From Conidiobolus incongruus B7586 (lineage: Eukaryota > Entomophthoromycota > Entomophthoromycetes > Entomophthorales > Conidiobolaceae), in assembly GCA_000697335.1 (NCBI GenBank), contig JNEM01013031.1:1-64000 (forward strand): a stretch of 64,000 nt of DNA, given 5' to 3'. The notes below the pieces were generated by a model. It was not told where the DNA came from. It saw only the letters and a program-made list of their open reading frames with translations, and did not search any database. The translations under genes and the position numbers were made by a program. Positions 11,961 to 24,247 of the stretch are shown piece after piece; positions within the stretch are counted from its first letter, which is position 1, and each line of letters begins with the position of its first letter.

Positions 11961-14472
11961 TTTTGATCCAGATACCTCATCTCTCATTTATCAATTTTGA
12001 AAATTCGTGGTTTAGTTAAATGGGAGTTTTAGATTTAAAAAATCAATCAGTTTTAGACTATTTCAACGTGGTTAAAAAGATAATAATCATAGCCATCATA
12101 AGAGTTGACATGTAATTTATTCGATGAAACCTGTTTTATATTTTTTGGACTGCATCAATGTAAGTATTTAATACAAAATCTTTCCGATAAAAGTTCATCC
12201 AACTTTTCGTTAATTATAAAATGATCAAAATATTTGATAACTTTGCTAACTCAAATTTAAATCCGAAAAGATATTCTAGACTTCATACAACTTCACAATA
12301 AAATGTACAATTCAGATTAAACTTATTGCAATGATTTTTATAGTCAATTAATAAATTTTGTAAAAATAATTATAACAAATCAATATAATTGATATAGTTA
12401 GAAAAATTAACTTAATTAAGTTGTTCAAATTATATATTGGATACTTAACAGTAACAAAATAATACATACTATAATTTTAAAATAATATAGAATATTGAAA
12501 TATTTGAAATTTAAAATTAAAAAATTTAAATCTAGCTAATTCGAAGAGTTTATTGATGTTAAAATATAATGAAATTATAAAGCATATTAATTAATATAAT
12601 TGCTAGTTTTTTAATATTACTTTGAACTAATATAGCAATGTTATATATATTACATACAGTGTATAAAAATTTTGCTCATATTATAATTTAAAAATAGTAT
12701 AAAAGTAATTTTTTTAATAAATGTTAAATGATATTATATCTATAATATAATTATATTTCATTAATAATATAAAATTATGATTTAAAGTAATCAATATTTA
12801 ATTATATAAATAATATAGTTATTAATTATTCAAATGAAATTCATTAATCATATTGCTTTGGGCAAAATATATTGATCATGAACTGATTATTTTAAAATTC
12901 AATCAATTACTGAAAATTTTTATTTTGTACAAAAATTGATTTTATAAAAAATTTTATATTAATTTAATTACAGAAAGTGAAATTATATCTTGAATTTAAT
13001 TCATTCCTGTGTAAAATATAAAAAATATGTTATTTTGGTTCTATTTTCTAATTAGTATTTTACGATATATCAAAATATTCATAATATACTATTTTCAATT
13101 CAATATCAAACTTAATATACATAATTTATAATTTACTAGTTTTTAAATTTAAACCATTGATTAAATTTAACAGAATTATAATAAAGATATAGTGTAATAT
13201 GGTTACAATAAAATATTTTCGTATATTCAACATTTTATATTAGTCAAAAACAAAATAAATTTATGATGATGAATGTGAAGTCGGTTATTAGATTATGTAA
13301 TAAATTTAAAAATTAATTGACTGGTTGCACATAATGATAATTAAACGGTAATATTTTTTAGATAGTCATAGATATTTGCTTTATAACATTTGTTTCTCAA
13401 GTCATATGTATAGTTTGATAACATAGTCTGAAATTGACAGAAAATACCCAGATTATATTTATTTGGATCTGAAACCTAGATGAAATAGTTTATCAATTTT
13501 AATTCTGTTTAATCATCTTATTAACCCAAAAATTCAATTTTCAAATTGACCCATATAAATTCATTTTAAATAATTTAATACTATATCAAATTATTAAAAT
13601 TTCTAAGATATTTTATATTTCAGAAAAATCATAAATTTCTCAATATTCCTTCATATAATTTATAAAAAGGTGATATTTGGATATTAAAATCATTCAGACA
13701 ACCCAGTTGAGTTTCATATTATGACAAACCAAATTTAGTAAACGATTTTGTTGTCAACATAGTGATGAGTTTCTGGAGCTTAGAGGACCCAGTTATATGT
13801 TCTTGATATCCTTAAAACCAAATTTTGTTAAGGAAAAGAAAATATAAATAGAAATTTAAACAATAAAAGCAAATAATCAATCAATTGAATCAATTAATAT
13901 ATAGATAATGAAGTTAATATTTTCCTTTTGTTGTATTTGGTATTTTTTTAACACCCTGATTTTGAGTGTTTTATTTCATATTTACCATCTATCTTGATTT
14001 AATAGTTAAGGCAATATTATTTCTAATTCAGGCTGGCTTTGTCAGTCTATAATTAAAGGATGCTCTTTGTTCTCTTTGTTAATTATATCTGACTCAACTA
14101 TTAAAATTTCCTGGATATTCTGCTATGATGTCTCAAAAGTAAGTTTTAAGTGATGTAGTCCAAATATGTTAAAGAGTAGAATTAATAAATAATTTACTAA
14201 ATTGTATTATGAGTACTTTTCTAACAACAATCTTTATTTACAAAACTTATTATAAAACACAACACTAAGTGTTAATATTGAGTGAATAGGAAAAAGGATT
14301 TATTTCAATTACATAGTAATAAGGAAAAATTCAATTTCAAGAAAAAATTCAAAATGATAAATATGAAAAAAATCTTTTGATATAAATTTAAAATACAATT
14401 TATATCATAGTAAATTCAAGGCACCAGCCTTTATATAATAATGGATTTTAGCATTTACTATAGGTTGAGTAT
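11961..14472. other. AT-rich spacer between lipase copies
   Basis: No gene is supported. The 13700-14170 part is a little richer in G and C but no frame stays open. Confidence 0.5.
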
Positions 14473-15409
14473 CTATTTGCATTTTGAATTGATTCTCTGA
14501 TTCCAGAAAGTGTAATGAGAATCCGCTCTAGGAATCCAAAAATCAGAAATACACTCTGGATCCTCTTCGAATATTGAACATATAAATGTAGTTCCATCCT
14601 TGCGAATATGCATATTATATTGACTGTGCTCATATCCTGATCCTTGTCTAGGCATCACTGGAATGATGTCACCAAATGAAGTGACCCTAGTCATCGTGAT
14701 TGGCACTGAATTTAGATAAGATGCGAACTCAGGGTTTCCAACACGAGGTTGGCCATAAGTGTAAATATTGACCTTGTCCCAAGTAAGAAGTTGACTCTGG
14801 ACAAGTTTAAGTGCAGATAAGATGGCAACCGCACCACCTGAACTGTGACCGGTGAAAATTATCTTATATTTAGGATTATTATGCATCGCTCTTTGGAGCG
14901 TGTAATGCAACTGTGAAATCACACTATTCGCTTCTTTATTAAATCCACTGTGTACTTTTGCATCATGATATGGTGGTGGTAAATTAGCTGGTACCAACCC
15001 CGTTTGAAAGTTAGAAAACCAGTTATCCCAACTGTCTGAACCTCTAAAACTTATGATTATCAAGCGCTGATAATGATTTATAGCTAAATAACCTTCACTG
15101 CTGGTTTCACCATTATATAGAACAGTTACATCCCTCGTCCCAAGAGTAAATCCATCACAAGTCGGGCATCTCCAGTATATAATATGATCTGGAGAACAAT
15201 ATGCAACACTCGCATATCTCAATATATTACGGGCTTCAATTTCTGATCCTATTTTGGCAACAGGAGGAGTTTTTAAACCTGAATAACCCCAAAATCGATC
15301 ATCAGAAACTGATTCTTCTCTTACAAATTCAATCTTCAGTAGCATTCAATGGTTTCTTGACTGATTGCGCAAATATATTTGTAATTATCAAAATCCAAAT
15401 AATAATCAT
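14473..15409 (-). CDS. Class 3 lipase with signal peptide out of frame (lipase 3)
   Basis: The catalytic part (14473-15345, 290 residues counted from an in-frame ATG) is complete: Ser168 in TGHSSGGA, Asp226 in SFGDIIPV, His277 in DSHYTFW, the YWRCPTC cysteine motif and the FRGS strand. Upstream, an ATG at 15409 opens a clear signal peptide (MIIIWILIITNIFAQSVKK, then PLNATED) that aligns with the front of the other copies, but its frame meets TGA at 15331-15329. The two frames overlap with a one-base offset, so secretion would need a change near 15330-15345. No GT-AG intron of the right phase is visible. Either this copy is recently damaged, or the base is a consensus error. Taken alone, the downstream ATG would make a cytosolic protein. 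The array on either side is made of the same family on the same strand. Confidence 0.7.
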
Positions 15410-16926
15410 TTTGAATATATAATAATTGATAAAAATATTGAGAAATAAAAATTATGATTTAAAATAATCTATTCAATTTTCATTAAATACTAAAAATGAT
15501 TGATAATTAAATATATTTTAACCAATCAGTAATTTACTATTCACTAATTTGGAACACTTATATTTTGAGTTTGAAAATTAGCCACAATTTAATAATTTAT
15601 TATAAAGTTATATTATCCAAATGATATAAATAAAAATGTTTAATTAGATTTTATGTAAATTAAAAATCATTTTGATATAGAGAAATAAGTTCAGAGCAAG
15701 ACTTATTTCAGAAATTTGTATTTTCAATCAAAATATTTTATATCAATAAATAATATCACTTTTAAAAATATAAGAAAACTCATTATTATAATGATAATTG
15801 TTGAATATATGTGTTAGAAGAGAAGTCATGTTCTTGTTAATAGATGATACTTTGATTAGCTGGAACTAGTATTTTAGTTGTATTTTTCACAATATAAATA
15901 CATGTTTTTTTTTTGACAATAAAAACTCCTCTTCTAGCTTGATACTATTTTTGGCACTGCCTAATCAAAATTAAATCTAACACAGCCTCTTATTTTGTTT
16001 TGAAAGAATGACTTCCAACAATAATAACTTAGATATAACTTTTCACCATCCTGAAACCTATGGAACTGTAAACAATGGAGTTTTACAATAATAATTATTG
16101 TAAATAAAATATTTTTCTCATATATCAATATAATTGATTTTTTTCAGTCAAATGATATTGTGATTTTGAAGAAATATATAAAATGATTAAATGTAATCTT
16201 ATATTTAAAGTATGACATTCCACTTTTTAGCAATATTTTATTTAGAAGCAATAATTGTATTGACTAATAGGCTATCAAAATTATTTAGTCAATATCTTGT
16301 ATTATAATTGGTTTTAATATGTAGATATATCAACATATATTGACTTGTATGGACACGTTCGATTTAATATAATACTTAATATAAAAATATGATCTTTAAT
16401 ACTTACATATAATAATTGAATTTTTGCTCAAAGCTAATATGAAAATAATTTGACTATTATTATGGAAAATCTGAATATTGACAGAATGTCCATAGTTAAA
16501 ACAACGATATATATTCTTCAATATATTATTATTAAAATAGAATAAATTTAATTACCTGATCAAATATATTAAGTTGATATGTAGTTAATTCAATTCATAT
16601 TAAATATAGTCCATATTCAATTGAGATATCAGATACATTATGTATTAGACAGTTAAATTGATAATTATTAAAGGGCTCAATTATAGAAATTTTTGTTTTT
16701 ACATTCATGAGTAAATTTACTTATTAGATAAGGTTTGGATAATAAGATATACATTAAAATCAACCAAAGTTCATATTAAGTATGAAATATGAATCATTAA
16801 TGTTAACCAGCCGTTTTGATATTAAAGTTTCAATTTATTTTACAATATGAATATGATGATTATGAATCAAAATATTTTGCCGAATTTTATTTAAGAATAT
16901 ATTATAATATACTTGGATAGAAAAAA
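15410..16926. other. AT-rich spacer between lipase copies
   Basis: No gene, RNA or repeat is supported here. A few patches around 15820-16080 have slightly higher GC but no open frame of note. Confidence 0.5.
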
Positions 16927-17897
16927 TTATTTACAACTTGTATTCATTCTATAATCCCAATAATTAAAGTGAGCGCTTTCATTTGGAAACCAAAAATCTT
17001 CAGTACAAGCACTGTCCTCATCGTAAATATCACAAATAAAAGTAATGTTCTCGTTATCTATATGCATGTTATATTGAGTATGGTGATATCCTAGTCGAAT
17101 GTCAGGTTGAACAGAAATCATATCTCCACAGTTAGTTATTCTGGTCATCGTGAGTGGTTTGGAATTCATGTATTTTGCAAACTCATCATTGCCAACGCGA
17201 GGTTGCCCAAATGTATATAATACCACTCGTTCCCAAGGAAGAACATTAGCCGTAACCATTCTCATTGTGAGAATCGTAGCGATTGCACCACCTATCCCAT
17301 GTCCAGTAAACACGACTCTATAATGGGGATATTTTTTAAGCGCCTTTTGAAGGGCATGCATAGTTTGCACTGACAATTCATTTGCTTGGCTGTTCCATTT
17401 AGTGTGGAGCTTGACATCTTGATTAGGTGCTGGCAAATCAGCTGAAGTCAAGAACATATTCCAAAACGCAAACCAATCGAAGATATTGGTAGATCCTCTA
17501 AAACTTAAAATGATCATACTCCTATAATGATTTACTCCTAAAAAGCCTTCAGCACTTGAGGTAGGTTGATGCAAATAAACAATATCAGTTGTCCCCTGTG
17601 TGGAGGGTTCACAGTTTGCGCAGGACCAATCTAAAATTTTATCTATGGACAGTATGCAATACTTGCAAATGGGAGAATCATCCGAGCTTCGTCAGTTGTT
17701 CCCACCTTTGCAACTGGAGGTTTTGCCGAAGTTCGTAGTCTCACTGGACTTCGAATCATTGTATTGTTATTTCTGTTAAATTGGCTGATAGCAGTTCGAA
17801 GTGATGCCAATAAGGTGGCATCTTCAGTTTCATTCAAAGACTTCAAATTGGAATGCGAAAAGATCGCTGAAATCATGAATATTGGAAGTATTTTCAT
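16927..17897 (-). pseudogene. Class 3 lipase copy lacking the nucleophile serine (lipase 4)
   Basis: Residues 1-15 look like a signal peptide (MKILPIFMISAIFSH), followed by LNETEDATLLASL, a propeptide-like region and KPPVAKVGTTDEAR. The frame breaks at about 17640, inside the conserved AYC..DKILDWSC segment, where one base appears to be missing; the rest continues in another frame to a normal C-terminus. The nucleophile elbow reads TGHGIGGA, so the catalytic serine is glycine. The Asp (NCGDMISV) and His (SAHFNYW) positions remain. Loss of the nucleophile makes lipase activity very unlikely even if the frame break is an error. A non-catalytic binding role is conceivable but not shown. A decayed family member is the simplest reading. 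Confidence 0.75.
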
Positions 17898-19144
17898 TTT
17901 TTATAACTAATATCAGTGGTATAGGACGTATGCTGAATAAATGTGATATCTTTAATAAAATCAAAATTAAACAAATGATAATCATAATACAGTAAATCTT
18001 TAAAAGTTTTTTTCAGATTAAGTCAATATATTACATGAGCCATATTTTAAAATTTGCTGAGCCAACAAATAGAGAGCTATTTTAAATTTCAATATTTCAT
18101 TTGGACCAAAATCTATTTTTTATTATATTTTTCCATTACTATTCTAATTAATTTCATTTTAAATAATAAACCAATTTCCTTATTTATTCATAAATTTTTA
18201 TGTTATGTTTAGTTTTAATATTTTTAAATCGATAGGAATTTAAATAAACTCAATAACCACAACAACAAAACCAAAATACTATTATACGTTATATTTATAA
18301 TATCATTGAAAATAAATTAATTCATGCATATAATATAGCGTTTTATTTACTAGTATCATTTTATGTAATTGATTTTTGTATTTAATGATAGAGAATATTA
18401 TTTAATAAATATTGAATTATAATAATAATGCACTAACAAATATTATTTACAAGAAATCAATCTGAAAGGATTCAAAGATTATTAATCAAACACATAAGTA
18501 TTTTTTCCCTCAATATATATAGTACTTTTTTGATTAATATTGGGTAAAATGAATTATTACACAATAAAAATTATATCATAATTAATACTTAAAACAAAAT
18601 TCAATTTAATTTATCTATTAAAGATTTATATAATTTAAATCTAAAACTACCACTTCAAAAAAAATATAATAAAATGTAACAATTTACCATATAATTAAGT
18701 AAATTTTTTTGATTGCAAAGTTTAGTTGAATATAATTTATAAAATTATATAAGTCAATTATTTATAATTTAATAAATTGAATTTGAAATTAATTTTTTCA
18801 ATTAAAATTGATAAAATTCAAAATAATATAATTATAAAAATCAAATAATACCCTTTGATAAAATAAAATTACTAAAAATTTAATATCATTTGATTTTCAA
18901 TATAATGATTGAGCTGACCTAATATTGATATTTTGATTAATAACTAGTATTAAATAAAATCAACTTTATTGAGTTAAAATTTCCAAAATAATATATTAAA
19001 TTTATATTATTTTATATTTTAATATGTATTCAAAAATATATAAGATTACTGAAAACTATAAAAAATTAAATCTAAATGTACTTGAATATTTCTAATGATA
19101 AATTTAATATATAATGTAAAGGATATAATTCTTAATGATAGCAA
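17898..19144. other. AT-rich spacer
   Basis: No gene or RNA is supported. The sequence is almost purely A/T-rich with short I/N/K-type frames. Confidence 0.55.
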
Positions 19145-19480
19145 TATTTGAGGGAGTAGTGATCTGAATAGAAATATAGAAGGAAGTTAATTCAGTATAT
19201 TAGGTTATAAGATGGACTGATAGGAAGTTTTATTGATTATACCGAATATCAGAGAGGACTCAGATGGGATTGGTGATGATATGAAGCATCCGACTTGGGT
19301 ATATTTATAAAGTAGGTTGAATAGTGATTTAAGAGTTATTGTGGTGACTTGGGTAAATAGCCAACAAACGAATGAAAAGTAAGGGAATATGTATGTGAGG
19401 GGAGAATGACCATTATATCGGGTTGGTATAAGGATACTTGATGAGAATAGAGGCTTCTGTCTCTTCACAATGATGAATGT
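19145..19480. repeat. Diverged GC-richer repeat, relative of 37865-38180
   Basis: This block matches the 37865-38180 insertion by eye: shared GGAAGTTTTATTG/GGGAGTTTATTGG, GAGAGGACTCAG/GGGAGGACCCAG, a TATA-like ATTTATAAAG/TTTATATAGAG, and GAGGGGAGAATGAC/GAGGGAGAAATGAC in the same order. It ends within a few bases of the lipase 5 stop codon. It may be an old solo long terminal repeat or another dispersed element. It is diverged and no clear flanking repeat remains. Confidence 0.45.
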
Positions 19481-19482
19481 GG

Positions 19483-20451
19483 TTAACAATTAGTATTCAT
19501 TCTTTGATCCCAAAATGTAAAGTGGGCTTCTCTACTAGGAATTAAATGATCGCTGATACAATTAGGGTCTTCTTCGTAGATGGAGCATTTGACAGTTTTA
19601 CCATTTTTGTCAATGTGCATATTGTATTGATTGTGTTCATATCCAACAGTACGTCCAGGTGAGATAGCAACCAGATCAGCGTATGAGGTGACTCTAGTCA
19701 CAGTCAATGGTTTGGAATTGATGTAAGCAGCAAATTCTGGATTTCCAACTCGAGGTTGACCATATGTAAGGATATTTACTTTATCCCAGGTAAGAATACC
19801 AGCTTGAACAAGTTTAAACGCAGTTAGTGTGGTTAAAGCACCTCCCAAACTATGACCAGTGAATACAATCTTATAATCGGGATATTTCTTAGTTGCATTG
19901 ACGACAGCTTGTTTAGATTGGCCGAATAAACCGTTGGTCATTTCGTTGAAACCATTGTGAATTTTAGCATTCTGGTTAGGAGCAGGCAAATTAGCAGATG
20001 TAAAACCAATATCAATGTTTCCAAGCCAGTTATCGATATTCTTAGTACCACGGAAACCTACAATAATCAATTTCTTGGCATTATTAACAGCTAAATAACC
20101 AGCAGTTTCGACATTAGAGTTGGAAAAGTAGACAGCTTCCGAAGTTCCAGCAGTAAAACCATTGCAATTAGAGCATGTCCAGCTCAGAAGTTTATCCTTA
20201 GCACAATAGGCAGCACCCGCATACTTGATAAAGTTACGTGCTTCAGTCTCGGTTGTCATCTTAGAGTTGGGAGCTTTGGCGGTAATTTCTACATTGGAAG
20301 GAGCTGTAGTAGATGATTGACTATGATCATCAGAATTCTTAATTAATTTATCTAAAGATTCGAGCAATGCTCTATCTTCGGTAACTTCAACAGGTGGGGG
20401 GATAGAATTTGAGGATACTAAAGTAGCAAATAAAATATAGATCAACTTCAT
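19483..20451 (-). CDS. Secreted class 3 lipase, intact copy (lipase 5)
   Basis: A 322-residue intact lipase of the same family as lipase 1. Signal peptide at residues 1-16 (MKLIYILFATLVSSNS), then a proline/glutamate stretch, a serine/threonine-rich propeptide-like region to about residue 60, and the mature domain from KAPNSKMTTETEAR. Catalytic residues by family comparison: Ser201 (TGHSLGGA), Asp259 (SYADLVAIS) and His310 (REAHFTFW). The WTCSNC motif and FRGT strand are present, with one uninterrupted frame and no introns. It is closest to lipase 6 (24248-25132), sharing almost the entire stretch from the nucleophile to the C-terminus, so these two look like a fairly recent duplication. A TATA-like element lies about 55-65 bases upstream. 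The 3' end abuts a GC-richer repeat, which could supply or disturb its terminator. Confidence 0.93.
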   Translation of the reverse strand: MKLIYILFATLVSSNSIPPPVEVTEDRALLESLDKLIKNSDDHSQSSTTAPSNVEITAKAPNSKMTTETEARNFIKYAGAAYCAKDKLLSWTCSNCNGFTAGTSEAVYFSNSNVETAGYLAVNNAKKLIIVGFRGTKNIDNWLGNIDIGFTSANLPAPNQNAKIHNGFNEMTNGLFGQSKQAVVNATKKYPDYKIVFTGHSLGGALTTLTAFKLVQAGILTWDKVNILTYGQPRVGNPEFAAYINSKPLTVTRVTSYADLVAISPGRTVGYEHNQYNMHIDKNGKTVKCSIYEEDPNCISDHLIPSREAHFTFWDQRMNTNC

Positions 20452-20501
20452 TTTGATATATGTTAGAATTGATTAACTTGAAGTTATGATAGGATTGACC
20501 A

Positions 20502-20518
20502 CATACCTATATACTTAG
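20502..20518 (-). promoter_or_regulatory. TATA-like element of lipase 5
   Basis: On the minus strand this reads CTAAGTATATAGGTATG, about 50-65 bases before the ATG, the same spacing as at lipase 1. Support is positional and modest. Confidence 0.35.
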
Positions 20519-21560
20519 TTTAAGATTAATTTTATACCTTTATCAACAAATAAAATGAGTTTGTAGAATTTAAATTTACATCCTCAAATTTATTTCCTTG
20601 TTTTATTAGAATTTAGTTAAATTACGAAATTACAAGAATTTGATATGATTACTTTGGATAAATGGTGTTGTAAATTGTAAACTTTTATTCGATTATTGGC
20701 GATATCAATTCTGCAAATATCATAATGAATACGGTTAAATTAAATATTTTGCATTCAAGGTATTGAAAATAATTCAAATTTTAATATAAATATATTAATG
20801 GATAAATGACGTAATTGAACCATACATTTATGATTGGAAATATATTTCATTGCTTAAATATATCGTTGATTGTTGGTATTGTTATAGTTTATATTTAATA
20901 AGACCAATTTAATTATATTTTTAATTATATATACACAAATAGATGAAAGAGTTATTATAAAACTAATGCATAATATAGTTAAAATATTCAAATGTTATGA
21001 AATGATATATAGTTATATATATTTCAAATGGAATTATATCTAGTTTTGTTATATCAATACACAAAATATATAACAAATGCTTATAAATTTAATTGATTGC
21101 CAACTAAAAGTCTAGACCTTTATTATTTTTTTTGACATATGAATATTAAATGTATTTGAACGTTTTCATTATTCATATTAATTTAATTATATATTTTTCA
21201 AATAATGCTTACTTTAATTAATTGGAAAGTTAAATGCATATTATATAAAATAATTATTTGATAATTATAAATTAAAAGATGTTATTATATAATTACTATT
21301 ACATTGATTGATTTTAATATAAATTGGGGATATTTATTTATACTAATTATTTTAATTTCAAGGATATGTCACAAACAAGCGCGACAATACCTGATACAGG
21401 GTTACATTAAGAACATCCAAAGGTCTCCAAAACTATTCAAGATAAATAAAACAATTACTATAGGACAAGAAAGTATAAGAGAACACACTAAAATAGCTCA
21501 TTCAGCTATTCTAATCACTACATTAAAAAGGTTCAAGAACTAATAAACAATTTCCTCAAA
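20519..21560. other. AT-rich spacer
   Basis: Mostly A/T-rich. A 79-codon frame near 21304-21543 has an ordinary-looking composition but matches no family I know and lacks supporting context. Confidence 0.4.
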
Positions 21561-21880
21561 GTTATAGTACTTTATTTATATTAATTGACTATTACGATGG
21601 TAATGTTACGGTCTTTCCCTCCTGCAATGTTCAAGGAAGTTCCCCTCGTAGAATCTTCACAAACATCAGTATTTGGACTAGCATTCGCCCTTTTATGTGT
21701 GATGATTAACTGGAGAGGAATTTAGCTAACTATCGGAGGTAATCGTTGGATAATGCGCGTGTGCCCACTAATAAATTGGGAAATCATTATACTTCAATGT
21801 GATGACCTCGTGGTGAATTCTTCATCTCCTCATTTGCAGATCTTAGAGGTAATTGATTAGATATTTGTAATTGGGCATTG
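21561..21880. other. GC-richer island of unknown origin
   Basis: About 300 bases stand out from the surroundings. On the plus strand a frame reads MLRSFPPAMFKEVPLVESSQ and then SVFGLAFALLCVMINW; on the minus strand a frame reads RANASPNTDVCEDSTR and then GTSLNIAGGKDRNITIV. Neither extends far and I recognise neither. It could be a gene or element relic. Confidence 0.3.
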
Positions 21881-22379
21881 CATAAAATTTAACTCAGTAT
21901 AAGGTCCTAAAGTAAAACAATCTATAATTCTAAAATATATTATTATACTTTTCAAAATATGAAAATTCAAAACATCAATAATAATGGAATATCGAAGAGA
22001 TTTCAGATATACAGTTATTCATCATACTACATAGAGATAGAAAATTTGGACAAGTTTTACAAGATTTAATATTTATGGAATTAAATAAATACCATAAAGC
22101 TTGATAAACATTATAATATATATCAACATTATTTATATATATCATTTTTAATGATTCACAGTTTAATTATATCGAATCTCAAAGTCAAAACAAATTATGT
22201 AAATTCACTTACTAGGGTTGAAAACCATTGCATAAATAGTCCAACAGTTTTGAGCAGCCAGGAATCGAACTGATGCAAAAATATTTAATATTAATTTAAC
22301 TCTTATTCGAAAAAATACTATTCAGGTGTTATAATATTGAGTTTGAATATTATAGCAACAGTTAAATATTTAGTATTTT

Positions 22380-24240
22380 AAATTAGATTTTTTTCTTTCT
22401 TAAAAACATATATTATATTCATTTTATTAAATGAATTTAATACTGTAACAATTGTATATTCGAAATTGATTTTTTTAACCAGAATGAAATTATTATAAAT
22501 TTCTGAAATTATACACTTTTGTAATATATAAATAAGTTCATTTCAAAAAATAGATTTCTATAATTGATAAATTTTTTTATTACCAAGTAGTATTAGTGAA
22601 TGCTTTTTATGAAATAAATAAAAACCTTCAAAATATCTTTCTGTAATGCTTTTTAAATTTTATCAGAAAATTTATGTATTTTCAAAAGAAATATAATCTC
22701 ATTAATATAATAGAGTTAAAGAACTTTTAAATATATTATCTTTTAATTTTCTATGGAAATATAATTTATTCAAACTCGAAAAATTGTTAAACATTTTTTA
22801 TATTAATATTATTAATTTATAGAGGAGCTAATAAAGTATAATAAAATAAAAACATCTTTCAACAACTAAAAAAATATGATATTAGATAAAATTACTATCA
22901 AATAATTTTCAAAACACAGATATTGTTATCAGTTAAAAAATAATTTATAAAGATTAATTTTTTTAGTTACTGATTTTTTAAATAGATATTTATTTCAAGA
23001 AAAATTAAATAAATAAAATTTTAAATTATATCTTAATAAATATATAATGTTTTTTAGAACTTGGGATTTGTAAATACCTTATATAAATAAAAAAATAATA
23101 TTAATAAACTAATAAAAAAACTTTATAATTAAACTATAGTTTAAAAAATTTAAAGTGCTTATAACTAAACTTACTAAGCTATAACTAATAACCAACACTT
23201 GTATAAATGATTATTATAATTAATAAACCAAAATATTTAGTATAATTATGAAATTTTATCATAATATTTGTGTTTTCTATTTATTATTATAATATAAATA
23301 AATATAGGCCAAATATTATATTGAACTTTAAAATTAAATAGTTTTTTATTATTGTTTTTAATAAAATCTAACAATACTTATTATTTAATATAATAATTAT
23401 TAAATATAAAAAAATAATTAAACAGAAATTATCATATTTTGTATATTAATTAGATTATAACATATAATTATAATTGCTCTAGTTAATTAAATAATTAAAT
23501 TATAAAAAACACTTTTATAATTCAATTTAATTAGCTGATAATATATTATATTTCAGTCTTAAATGAAAAAACTATTTTATAAATATTAGAAGTTAATCAA
23601 AGATATGTTAAAAGATATTTTAATAAAGAAAAAATTATTGATTTTAAACTATATAACTAGTTTTATAGATTATATAATAGAATGATTTATTATTTTTAAT
23701 ATTAAAATTAGTTAATATTTTAAAAATTAATAATAATTATTCATTATTAAAGATTTTATTCTTATTATGAAAGATTAAAAATTTAACATTAATATTAATC
23801 TATTAATTATTACTCATAATATATAAAACCAAATTATTAATTATTATAGATTATATATTCTAAATAATGCAAAATATTTATAACTTAAAAGTAAAAGTAT
23901 CATTATTTTTTAATTTTACTATATTAATGGGAAAAAGTTATTTAATAAAATATTTTCAATATCTTAATTGATTTTATTTATATATATTTAGCACCATATA
24001 TATCCTAAACATATAAAGTATTTAAGCTTTGTAAATGATAAAAGAATTTGTTATTTATTTTAAAAATATATTCTTTATTAATAGCAAAATAATGACAAAT
24101 ATTTTTTCTTCCTTTTTTTGTAGAGTTTAATATAAAAATAATAAAATATTAGATAAATAATTGAAAAATTTTTGAATAATTTATAGAAATATAAATAGAA
24201 GATATTAGTCTTTTTTAAATATATAATGTTATATAAAAAT
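22380..24240. repeat. Extremely AT-rich block, possible diverged relative of the inverted-repeat element
   Basis: The central part (about 23060-23560) resembles the interior of the element at 26973-28279 in reverse orientation, for example AAACTTACTAAG followed by CTATAACTAATAACC, and ATTATAATTAATAAACC. Composition is so skewed that part of this similarity may be chance, and I could not find convincing ends. Confidence 0.25.
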
Positions 24241-24247
24241 GGAGTAT

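Noticed and set aside
22235-22275. tRNA-like 3' half (GTTCGATTCC on the minus strand)
   Set aside because: The flanking bases do not form a T stem and no 5' half or acceptor partner is present.
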